Part shown: piece by piece, positions 26,813-35,609 of the stretch
Layout: every line of letters starts with the position of its first letter
Position numbering within the stretch: the stretch's first letter is position 1
NCBI GenBank assembly: GCA_003696955.1
Contig: RFGU01000154.1
Span: forward strand, 1 to 35,609
DNA length: 35,609 bases
Direction of reading: 5' to 3'
DNA from: Deltaproteobacteria bacterium
GTDB taxonomy: Bacteria > Myxococcota_A > Polyangia > Nannocystales > Nannocystaceae
The notes under the pieces: generated by a model
Databases searched by the model: none
Told to the model about the DNA's origin: nothing
What the model saw: the letters and a program-made list of their open reading frames with translations, nothing else
Position numbers and translations under genes: made by a program

Positions 26813-27238
26813 CAAGAGGACACAATGTTCTCGCCCAATTTCTCCGAGTGCTTTTCCGGTCGTTGTGGGGGGAATCCCGGCAATTCGGCGTGACAGATAC
26901 GCACCCGAAGGTCTTGTGCTGCCCGGGGCACGCGCATCGGCCGCGCGAACACGCCCCCGACCTGGGCGGCACACCATGCCGAACGACGACGTCCCGGCCT
27001 GCCCTCCGACCCGTCCCTCGTCCCCCTGCACCGGAACCGATCGTACATCGGCCCCGAACGGATCGGCGGTCCGACGCGAGAAATCCGAAGGACCGCCGGG
27101 TGGGAACGACGCCACACACTTCGCCGGCCGGTGCGGCGACACCCGCGTTGGCTGCCAAAGCGCGCGGCCACGGCGCGTAGGGCCGGGACGAGCGACGCGT
27201 GAAACGGATTTCCTGTTGGCGAGCCGACTCGATTCGGT

Positions 27239-27244
27239 AACGCT
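27239..27244 (+). promoter_or_regulatory. possible -10 box before the choice-of-anchor L-like gene
   Basis: AACGCT in the context GGTAACGCTC ends nine bases before the ATG at 27254, like the GGTACGCTC box at 16842-16850 with one extra A. It keeps the conserved A and final T but lacks the initial T. Confidence 0.35.
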
Positions 27245-27253
27245 CGACGCAAC

Positions 27254-28417
27254 ATGGAATGCGCTGCGAGATCCTCGCTCTCCGTACTTGCCGTGCTGGC
27301 CGGTTGCCTCGCGGCCTGCCAATCCGCGTCGTCGGGCACGTCGGGCCTTTCGGCCTCCTCGAGCGCAAGTGCCGGCGCGACGGACACGTCCGAATCGTCG
27401 TCCCACGGTCCGACGACTGGTGACGCAGGAAGCGCCACCACCACCGCCACGTCGAGCACCGGGTCCGACACGACATCCGACGCTTCGGCCTCTGCGGGCG
27501 GCTCGGGCCCCAAGTTCGACGTGGGGGTACCGGTGGACGGCGGGGACGTGGCCTGCATCTCCCATACGCCGTGCGACGGTGACGGCGATCCGTGGCACGC
27601 CCTGGGGATCGGTTGTCCGGGGGAGCCGGTCTTCCAGACGAGCATCGACGCCCACCCCGACGGCATCATGGTGCTCTCCGGTTTCGGTCAGGGGGATACG
27701 TATGCACCGCGCGAGGGAAGCGAGTTCCTCCTGCTCTCCACGGGCGTCCTCCCGGACCGGATCTGGACCGAGCCCGACGGGCCGAACGACTCCCTCGGGC
27801 ACTGCAACATGTGGTTCACCCCCGGGGACGGAATGGACACCACGAAGTTCCCGCCCCCGATCGTCGCAAAGGACGTCGCGGGGGACTGCCTGCAGGATCC
27901 TTCCCTCGTGGGCACGGGAGACTGCTCCAAGACGATCCAAGGCCAGTTCGAGCAGAGCGGCTTCAAGTACGACTACCAGGAGTTTCGTTTCTCGGGCGTG
28001 GTGCCCGAGGGTGTGGACACCCTTGCCTTCGACGTGGCGTACCTGACGACGGAGTGGCCCGTCTTCAGCGGACAGCCCTACAACGACATGTTCATTGCCT
28101 GGGTCGAGACGCCCACGTGGAGCGGCAACGTGTCCTTCGACGACGGCGGCCAGCCCCTGAGCCTGAACGCCGCCTTCCTCGAGTTCAAGGACGCAAACGG
28201 CGACCTGCCCCAGTTCGCGGGCACGTGCCTGCGCTGGCACGGGGGGACACGGTGGCTTTCGAGCAGCATCGCCGTGACCCCGGGCGATCCCATCGAGGTC
28301 GTCTTCGCCATCTTCGACCTCGACGACGTCAACTGGGACTCCATGGTGCTGCTCGACAACGTGCGCTGGACCTGCGACGGCGCCGACCCCGGCCCCGACA
28401 CGAAGCCTGCGGGCTGA
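27254..28417 (+). CDS. choice-of-anchor L-type surface lipoprotein
   Basis: A 387-residue lipoprotein. The signal ends at LAAC (C22), with LAGC at C18 as the alternative. A Ser/Thr/Gly-rich tether runs to about residue 85. The body matches my memory of the 'choice-of-anchor L' domain of myxobacteria and relatives: GDCSKTIQGQFEQSGFKYDY, FSGVVPEGVDTLAFDVAYL, YNDMFIAWVETPTWSGNVSF, GTRWLSSSIAVTPGD, then FAIFDLDDVNWDSMVLLDNVR. These domains are found in secreted surface proteins with varied anchors; their ligand is unknown. Here anchoring is by lipid. It is divergent from the lectin adhesin, so the two could be co-regulated from the shared AT-rich region. Confidence 0.82.
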   Translation: MECAARSSLSVLAVLAGCLAACQSASSGTSGLSASSSASAGATDTSESSSHGPTTGDAGSATTTATSSTGSDTTSDASASAGGSGPKFDVGVPVDGGDVACISHTPCDGDGDPWHALGIGCPGEPVFQTSIDAHPDGIMVLSGFGQGDTYAPREGSEFLLLSTGVLPDRIWTEPDGPNDSLGHCNMWFTPGDGMDTTKFPPPIVAKDVAGDCLQDPSLVGTGDCSKTIQGQFEQSGFKYDYQEFRFSGVVPEGVDTLAFDVAYLTTEWPVFSGQPYNDMFIAWVETPTWSGNVSFDDGGQPLSLNAAFLEFKDANGDLPQFAGTCLRWHGGTRWLSSSIAVTPGDPIEVVFAIFDLDDVNWDSMVLLDNVRWTCDGADPGPDTKPAG

Positions 28418-28429
28418 CGCTGCCCGGCC

Positions 28430-28460
28430 GCCCGCGATCGGCCGCGACGAAGCCGCGGGC
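28430..28460 (+). terminator. hairpin after the choice-of-anchor L-like gene
   Basis: GCCCGCG at 28430-28436 pairs with CGCGGGC at 28454-28460, seventeen bases of loop between, thirteen bases after the stop. No T-run. Confidence 0.35.
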
Positions 28461-28544
28461 CGTCATGGCTGCACCCGCATGCCCGCGCGTGCACGCGCAG
28501 ACTTCGGCGCACGTCGCCCCTCCCATGCCGCCGCCCCGGCGCGG

Positions 28545-28550
28545 TACCCT
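28545..28550 (+). promoter_or_regulatory. -10 box of leaderless molybdoenzyme gene
   Basis: TACCCT ends six bases before the ATG at 28557. Confidence 0.5.
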
Positions 28551-28556
28551 CGCCCC

Positions 28557-30875
<2,319 letters not shown>

Positions 30876-31020
30876 CGGGCTTGGCGCAACGCGGCGCCGC
30901 CGGTCGGGACGGACCGATGCCCCCGGCCGAACGCCGATCGGGCCGTTCTGCGCCCCGGCTCGACGACGGCCGCGGGGGCCGCCGTTGCACCGACCGCGTG
31001 CGGATGGGACCGTGTATGCG

Positions 31021-32316
31021 ATGCCTGGGTTCCGTCCAACGCTCCTCGTTGGCTCCACGTCGATGGTCGGCGTCGGCTGCGTTGCAGCCGTTTTCCTCGT
31101 CGCCGCATCGTGCACCTTCTCGTCCCCGCCGGAGGGATCCGGAGGTGCTCCGACCGACGGCACGACGGGGGGATCGGCAACCGTCGCCTCGTCGACCGAC
31201 ACGGACGCCGGAACGGGCATCACGTCGGCCGCGACCTCGGAGGGAAGCGTCGGCGGTTCCGGGACCGGCACGGAGACCGGTGCCGGCACGGAGAGCACCG
31301 TCGGCTCGGGCGGCACCACCGGTTCGGGCGGCACGGCCGGCACGGGTGGCACCACCGGCGGCCTGCGAGGGGGCGTACCGCTGCGGGGGGTGAACCTCGC
31401 AGGGGCCGAGTTCGCCCCCTGGGCCATCCCCGGCTTCTACGACATCGACTACACCTATCCCACGCCCGAGGAGACGACCTACTTCACCGGCAAGGGGATG
31501 AACGTCTTTCGGCTGCCCTTCCTCTGGGAGCGGTTGCAACCGTACGCGGGAGCGCCCCTCGACGCCGACGAACTTGCCCGGATCCGTACCTTCGTGGACG
31601 ACGCGACCGCAAAGGGCGCCTACGTGATCCTCGACCCGCACAACTATGCCCGGTACTACAACGGCGTCATCGGGCAGGATCCACAGGTGCCGATCACGGT
31701 CTTCACCGATCTGTGGTCGAAGCTGGCGGCAGAGTTCGCCACCGAGGACCGCGTGATCTTCGGCCTGATGAACGAGCCCCATTCCATGCCGACGGAGCTA
31801 TGGCGCGACGATGCCAACGCCGCCATCGCGGCGATACGGGCGGCCGGCGCCACGAACCTCGTGCTCGTGCCGGGCAACGCCTGGACCGGCGGCCACTCCT
31901 GGTACGACGATTGGTACGGCTCGCCCAACGCCGAGGTCATGGGCGGCATCGTCGATCCGGAGGACAACTTCGCCTACGAAATCCACCAATACCTCGACAC
32001 CGACGCCTCCGGCACCAATTGGGCCTGCGAGAGCCCCACCATCGGCTCGATCCGTCTCGCCGCCGTGACCGATTGGATGCGCCAGCAGGGGGCGCGAGCG
32101 TTCCTCGCGGAGTTCGGGGGCAGCGACGACCCCACGTGCCTCGCCGCCCTCGACGACATCCTCTCCTTCCTCGAGGCCAACGACGACGTCTGGCTCGGCT
32201 GGACCTACTGGGCCGCCGGCCCCTGGTGGGGCGACTACATGTACAGCCTCGAACCGGAGGACGGCATGGACCGGCCCCAGATGGCCCCCCTCGAAAAGCA
32301 CCTACCCGCCCCCTGA
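31021..32316 (+). CDS. GH5-family glycoside hydrolase lipoprotein (endoglucanase-like)
   Basis: A 431-residue exported enzyme. The signal peptide ends at VAASC (C31, lipobox-like), followed by a Gly-Ser-Thr tether to about residue 120. The catalytic domain has the glycoside hydrolase family 5 layout: RGVNLAGAEF, NVFRLPFLWERLQP, YVILDPHNYARYY, then GLMNEPHSM with acid/base E252. Further on come YEIHQYLDTDASGTN and FLAEFGGS with nucleophile E364. Conserved Arg, His, Asn and Trp positions of the barrel are present, so it should be active. Substrate is likely a beta-1,4-glucan such as cellulose, but mannan or other beta-glucans are possible. It is tethered at the surface, which fits degradation of polymers or prey walls. 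A GTG at 31012 would add three residues. Confidence 0.9.
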   Translation: MPGFRPTLLVGSTSMVGVGCVAAVFLVAASCTFSSPPEGSGGAPTDGTTGGSATVASSTDTDAGTGITSAATSEGSVGGSGTGTETGAGTESTVGSGGTTGSGGTAGTGGTTGGLRGGVPLRGVNLAGAEFAPWAIPGFYDIDYTYPTPEETTYFTGKGMNVFRLPFLWERLQPYAGAPLDADELARIRTFVDDATAKGAYVILDPHNYARYYNGVIGQDPQVPITVFTDLWSKLAAEFATEDRVIFGLMNEPHSMPTELWRDDANAAIAAIRAAGATNLVLVPGNAWTGGHSWYDDWYGSPNAEVMGGIVDPEDNFAYEIHQYLDTDASGTNWACESPTIGSIRLAAVTDWMRQQGARAFLAEFGGSDDPTCLAALDDILSFLEANDDVWLGWTYWAAGPWWGDYMYSLEPEDGMDRPQMAPLEKHLPAP

Positions 32317-32385
32317 CCGAAGGCGCGGTTCGCATCGCTCCGGGTGGCCCCATAGGCACGGAACCCGGGCCCGCGGCGCACACGA

Positions 32386-32403
32386 CCTTCGGGCATGCGA
32401 AGG
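32386..32403 (+). terminator. small hairpin after the GH5 gene
   Basis: CCTTCG pairs with CGAAGG around a six-base loop, seventy bases after the stop at 32316. Weak without a T-run. Confidence 0.3.
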
Positions 32404-32474
32404 GCTCGGACGAGCGGCCGGCCTGCGCGGGCGGCCGGGGCTGCAACGACTTCGAATCCACGGCATGCACGCCC

Positions 32475-32520
32475 TTCGGGCGGGCGCTCTCTCGGGCGGG
32501 CGCTCTTTCGGGCGGGCGCA
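32475..32520 (+). repeat. three tandem 16-base units
   Basis: TTCGGGCGGGCGCTCT, CTCGGGCGGGCGCTCT and a partial third copy TTCGGGCGGGCGCA follow without gaps in the region upstream of mobA. The runs of G on this strand are periodic. Likely replication slippage; a regulatory role is possible but unsupported. Confidence 0.7.
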
Positions 32521-32572
32521 GGCCGCGGGGGCGGCCGTCGTGCGGGTACCCGCTCCGGCTGCGCTGGCCTGC

Positions 32573-32578
32573 TAGGCT
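32573..32578 (+). promoter_or_regulatory. -10 box of mobA
   Basis: TAGGCT ends 29 bases before the ATG at 32608, and a GAAAGG ribosome-binding site lies in between. This is a leadered counterpart to the leaderless genes nearby. Confidence 0.45.
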
Positions 32579-32607
32579 CGTCGCGTCCGCGCAACGAAAG
32601 GCCAGCC

Positions 32608-33237
32608 ATGATTCGACACAGCCACGTCCGTTCCCGGCTCGCCGCCATCGTCCTCGCGGGGGGAAGATCGAAGCGCTTCGGGCGGGACAAGGCGACCCTC
32701 GAGGTGGGCGGCCGGCCGGTGCTCGACCGCCTGGTGCAAGCGCTGTCCCCCACGTGCGACCCCATCGTGATCGTCCGCCGACACGAGCAGCGTCTGCGCG
32801 GACTGTCGATGCCCGTCGTCGAACTCGAAGATCCCGCGCCCGTCGCCGGCGAGGGCCCCCTCGCGGGGCTCCTCGCCGCCCTCGGATACCTCGAGCGCAC
32901 CGGTGTGGAGGCGGCCTTCGTAACCGGTTGCGACATGCCGCGGGTCGACGCCGAGTTGGCGAGGACCCTGGCCACCCATCTCGGGCGCCACGGCACGATG
33001 GTGCTCTTCACCGACGAGGCCGGGCGCGACCAACCCCTGGCCTCGGTGGTCCGGGTGTCGGTCGCGGCGACCTCCGCACGCCGCCTCGTCGCCTCGGGAG
33101 AGCGCTCCTTGACGGCCCTGGTCGCCGCGCTGGGGGGACACCGGTTGCCCGCATCGATCCTCGGCGATCCAGGTCGGCTCGCGGCGTTCAACACCCCCGA
33201 GGAGTTCGCCAGGATCTTCGGCACCACGCCTCCCTGA
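32608..33237 (+). CDS. mobA: molybdenum cofactor guanylyltransferase
   Basis: A 209-residue nucleotidyltransferase. The N-terminal signature AIVLAGGRSKRFGRDKATLE (residues 13-32) is the GTP-binding loop of MobA, with the RFGRDK core. VTGCDMPRV supplies the Asp-Met-Pro metal-binding motif and LAAFNTPEEFARI the usual C-terminal ending. MobA adds GMP to molybdopterin to make Mo-bis-MGD, the cofactor of the formate-dehydrogenase-like enzyme encoded upstream, so the two are functionally linked. A GAAAGG ribosome-binding site precedes the ATG. The SulP gene starts nine bases after its stop, so the two are co-transcribed. Confidence 0.9.
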   Translation: MIRHSHVRSRLAAIVLAGGRSKRFGRDKATLEVGGRPVLDRLVQALSPTCDPIVIVRRHEQRLRGLSMPVVELEDPAPVAGEGPLAGLLAALGYLERTGVEAAFVTGCDMPRVDAELARTLATHLGRHGTMVLFTDEAGRDQPLASVVRVSVAATSARRLVASGERSLTALVAALGGHRLPASILGDPGRLAAFNTPEEFARIFGTTPP

Positions 33238-33246
33238 TCGCCCGCA

Positions 33247-35016
33247 TTGACCGCCCTTTCGACAACCCGCCTGCCGCAACCCGAAGACCTGCGCGGCGAC
33301 CTCGTGGCCTCCCTCGTCGTGGCCGCCATGTTCGTGCCGCAGGCGATGGCCTACGGGTTGCTTGCCGGCCTGTCCCCCGTCCACGGCCTGTACACCGCCG
33401 TGGTCCCGGTGCTCGTCTACGCCGTGTTCGGACGCAGCCGCTTCATGGCGGTGGGCCCCGTGGCGATCACGGCGCTGTTGGTGGCGACGGGGCTCGAACG
33501 CCTTGGCCCGCTCGATCCCGCCACCTACGAACGCTACGCCCGCACGCTCGCCCTGCTGGTGGGCCTCGCCTGGGTGATCCTTGCGGTCCTGCGCGCCGGT
33601 TTCCTCGTCAACTTCATCGGAACACCGGTCATCGTCGGATTCAACGCGGCGGCGGCCCTCGTGACGGCGGGCAGCCAGTTGCGGCCGCTGCTCGGCATCG
33701 ATCCCGCAGTCGCGCCCGGCGCCTCCAGCAGCAACCCCTGGCCCTACCTGCTCCATCTCGATGCCGCTCATCCCGTCACCGCCATCGTGGGGGTTGCGGC
33801 CGCCGCTTTCCTCGTCGTCGCCGGCCGCCTGCGTCCGACGTGGCCCGGTCCCCTCGTCGTGTGCGTTGCCGGAGGCCTCGTCGCCTGGGCCCTCGATCTC
33901 GCGAGTACGGGTCTTGCGGTGGTCGGCGTCGTCCCCAAGGGGCTGCCGCCCGTCGGCGCCCCGAGCTTCGATCTCGACGTCTGGCGTGCGCTGGCGCCGA
34001 CGGCCGCCTCCATCGCGGTGGTGGGCTACGCCTCGTCGATCACCGTCGTCAAGGCCCTGGCCGCCAAGGAGCGGGAGTCGGTCCAACCGAACGCCGAGTT
34101 GGCCGCGCTGGGGCTCGCCAACGTGGGCGGCAGCTTCTTCGGCGCCTTCCCGGCCTCCGCCGGCCTCTCCCGGTCGGCCGTGGTGGCCCGGGCAGGTGCG
34201 AGGACCAAGGCCACCATGTTCCTCGCCGGGCTTTGGGTCCTCGCGAGCCTCCTGTGGCTCGCCCCCATCTTCCACCACCTGCCCACGGCCGTCCTCGCGG
34301 CGATCATCGCCGTCTCGGTCGCGCGCCTTTTCGACGTGCGCAAGGCCATCACGATCACGCGCACGAAGGCCACGGACGGTCTGACGGTCGCCGCCACCTT
34401 CGCCGCCACCCTCGGCCTCGGCCTCGTGGAAGGGCTCGCGGTGGGGATCGTGCTCGCCCTGCTCGTCTTCGTCGGGCGCAGCGCCATGCCACATTCCGCC
34501 GAACTCGGCCGGATCCCCGGCACCGAGGTCTACCGCAACGTCCTGCGCTACGACGTCGAGACCTGCCCGCAGGTCGCCATCCTGCGCGTGGACGCGCCGC
34601 TCTACTTCGCCAACGCCCGTTTCCTCGAGGACCGGATCGACCGGCTCGTGGCCACCCGGCCCGACGTGCGGATCGTCGCGCTCGAGTGCAGCAGCGTCGG
34701 TGACATGGACGCCACCGCCGTCGAGGCCCTCGAACGCCTGGTCGTGGAGCTGCGCGAGCGCGGCGTCGACCTCGACCTGGTCGGCCCCATCGGACCGGTG
34801 CGCGACATCCTGCAGCGTTCGGGGCTTTGGGACGTCATCGGCCCCGCAAAGATCCACCGCACGATCCTCGAGGCCGCGCCCTTGTGGATGCGGCGGATCG
34901 ACCGCCGCTACTGCACCGAACGATGCACGCGCCGCGCCTTTCCCGACTGCGACGAGATCCCCCGACGCACGGCCGACGCCCCGCCGCCGAAGGCACGGTA
35001 CATGCCGGAGATCTGA
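33247..35016 (+). CDS. SulP-family anion transporter with STAS domain
   Basis: A 589-residue inner-membrane transporter. About ten to twelve hydrophobic segments cover residues 15-420. Family motifs include VVAAMFVPQAMAYGLLAGLSP in the first helices, YTAVVPVLVYAVFG and GSFFGAFPASAGLSRSAV in the middle. A cytoplasmic STAS domain follows (about 440-550, with VAILRVDAPLYFANARFLED and ECSSVGDMDATAVEALE). The C-terminal tail is Pro/Arg-rich and charged. SulP proteins move sulfate, bicarbonate or other anions. Since molybdate resembles sulfate and mobA is directly upstream, molybdate or sulfate uptake is an attractive guess, but nothing in the sequence fixes it. TTG at 33247 is taken as the start; it lies nine bases from the mobA stop. 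Confidence 0.91.
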   Translation: MTALSTTRLPQPEDLRGDLVASLVVAAMFVPQAMAYGLLAGLSPVHGLYTAVVPVLVYAVFGRSRFMAVGPVAITALLVATGLERLGPLDPATYERYARTLALLVGLAWVILAVLRAGFLVNFIGTPVIVGFNAAAALVTAGSQLRPLLGIDPAVAPGASSSNPWPYLLHLDAAHPVTAIVGVAAAAFLVVAGRLRPTWPGPLVVCVAGGLVAWALDLASTGLAVVGVVPKGLPPVGAPSFDLDVWRALAPTAASIAVVGYASSITVVKALAAKERESVQPNAELAALGLANVGGSFFGAFPASAGLSRSAVVARAGARTKATMFLAGLWVLASLLWLAPIFHHLPTAVLAAIIAVSVARLFDVRKAITITRTKATDGLTVAATFAATLGLGLVEGLAVGIVLALLVFVGRSAMPHSAELGRIPGTEVYRNVLRYDVETCPQVAILRVDAPLYFANARFLEDRIDRLVATRPDVRIVALECSSVGDMDATAVEALERLVVELRERGVDLDLVGPIGPVRDILQRSGLWDVIGPAKIHRTILEAAPLWMRRIDRRYCTERCTRRAFPDCDEIPRRTADAPPPKARYMPEI

Positions 35017-35036
35017 CGTCCGAGACGCGGATCGTG

Positions 35037-35042
35037 TACGTT
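35037..35042 (+). promoter_or_regulatory. -10 box of leaderless epoxide-hydrolase-like gene
   Basis: TACGTT ends six bases before the GTG at 35049. Confidence 0.45.
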
Positions 35043-35048
35043 GCCTGC

Positions 35049-35609
35049 GTGCGGATCCAAGGACTCGCCCACGGTTTCGTCTCGGCCGGCGACGTGCGCC
35101 TGCACTACGTGACCGCGGGCGAAGGTCCCCTCGTCGTGCTGCTCCACGGCTTTCCCGAGTTCTGGTACGCGTGGCGCCACCAGATCGGACCGCTGGCCGA
35201 CGCGGGCTACAAGGTGGTCGTCCCCGACCTGCGTGGCTACGGGAGTTCCGACAAGCCCACGTCCGTGGACGCCTACGCCCCCGACCGACTCGTCGCGGAC
35301 GTGCGCGCCCTCGTGGATGCCTTCGGGGGCCGTGCGGCCGCCGTGGTGGGTCACGACTGGGGCGGCGTCGTGGCCTACCTCTTCGCCCACGCCCATCCCG
35401 AACGACTCGATCGCGTGGTGGTGGCCAACGCCCCCCATCCAGCCCACTTCTTCGCCGGTCTTACGGACCCTGCCCAGCTACGCCGCAGTTGGTACGTCTT
35501 CTTCTTCCAATTGCCCAAGGTGCCGGAGTGGTACTCGGGGGCCTTCGATCATGCCCGCCTGCGCCGGATCCTGCGGACGGACCCGGTTCGCCGGGAGGCG
35601 TTCACCGAG
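35049..35609 (+). CDS. epoxide-hydrolase-like alpha/beta hydrolase, partial
   Basis: The gene begins with GTG at 35049 and is cut by the right edge after 187 codons. The oxyanion motif HGFPEFWYAWRHQI, the VVPDLRGYGSSDKP segment and the nucleophile elbow VGHDWGG are typical of soluble epoxide hydrolases and related dehalogenases. The Asp of HDW is the nucleophile expected in this group. The cap-domain start is visible (FFFQLPKVPEWYS). It probably opens an epoxide or hydrolyses a related ester or halide. The catalytic His and acid lie beyond the window. The GTG start is chosen because a TACGTT box ends six bases upstream. Confidence 0.9.
   Translation, partial: MRIQGLAHGFVSAGDVRLHYVTAGEGPLVVLLHGFPEFWYAWRHQIGPLADAGYKVVVPDLRGYGSSDKPTSVDAYAPDRLVADVRALVDAFGGRAAAVVGHDWGGVVAYLFAHAHPERLDRVVVANAPHPAHFFAGLTDPAQLRRSWYVFFFQLPKVPEWYSGAFDHARLRRILRTDPVRREAFTE

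Larger units (their letters stand above)
26708..27253. other. non-coding gap with AT-rich island
   Basis: This 546-base gap separates the divergent adhesin and choice-of-anchor L-like genes. About 26750-26850 is markedly AT-rich in a very GC-rich window. It holds an inverted repeat (26786-26812), two ATCAAT direct repeats (26754-26759 and 26769-26774) and a GGGCTGCAGCCC palindrome (26739-26750) in the adhesin leader. The remaining part to 27230 shows nothing I can support. Confidence 0.6.

Noticed and set aside
26801..26893. A 30-codon open frame starting with ATG in the AT-rich island
   Set aside because: It begins inside the inverted repeat, has no ribosome-binding site and no recognisable protein pattern; its openness is expected for an AT-rich start followed by chance.
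32475..32520. The tandem 16-base units considered as a CRISPR-like array
   Set aside because: The units are contiguous without spacers and only three copies exist; simple slippage explains them.

Overview
This is a roughly 35.6 kb stretch of very GC-rich bacterial chromosome, densely coded on both strands, with no rRNA, tRNA, CRISPR array or intact mobile element that I can see. I count 31 protein genes, two of them cut by the window edges. The organism looks like a myxobacterium, most likely of the Nannocystis/Plesiocystis/Enhygromyxa type. The evidence is many lipoproteins with Ser/Thr/Gly-rich tethers straight after the lipobox cysteine, a myxobacterial cysteine-repeat adhesin (CGDG...ECDDGN repeats) with a C-type lectin end, and a lipoprotein resembling choice-of-anchor L proteins. 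The taxonomic call is inference from protein style.

Layout. 1-2588: a divergent stress-kinase locus, with a DUF444 (YeaH/YhbH) gene leaving leftward, prkA leaving rightward, and an 82-residue gene overlapping the prkA stop. 2748-5501: an aldehyde dehydrogenase, an SCP2-like lipid-binding protein, a strong two-way hairpin terminator and a convergent exonuclease III. 5589-11740: a lipoprotein plus lipoprotein-like alpha/beta hydrolase pair, an APC-family permease, a Cys-rich lipoprotein, a decayed inverted fragment of an APC permease, and a leftward pair encoding an aspartyl-protease-like lipoprotein and a small lipoprotein. 12147-16786: a four-gene 2-oxoacid dehydrogenase operon (E1 alpha, E1 beta, E2, E3). 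E2 and E3 keep every catalytic motif, while both E1 subunits have lost the residues normally needed for thiamine diphosphate chemistry. 16859-24988: a run of lipoproteins (unknown, M61-like with a PDZ domain, NHL and SMP-30-like beta-propellers), a GNAT acetyltransferase and a 46-residue membrane protein. 25076-28417: the repeat/lectin adhesin and the choice-of-anchor L-like lipoprotein, separated by an AT-rich gap with an inverted repeat. 28557-35609: an FdhF/YdeP-type molybdoenzyme, a GH5 glycosidase lipoprotein, mobA (which makes the guanylated Mo cofactor such an enzyme needs), a SulP anion transporter and the start of an epoxide-hydrolase-like gene.

Two themes stand out. First, about a dozen genes on both strands have a TAnnnT hexamer ending only 6-9 bases before the start codon, which predicts leaderless mRNAs; in one place the stop codon of a gene forms part of the next gene's -10 box. 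Second, 14 of 31 genes carry a lipoprotein-type signal, so this segment is strongly weighted to the cell envelope. The most unusual system is the 2-oxoacid dehydrogenase operon with catalytically eroded E1 subunits.
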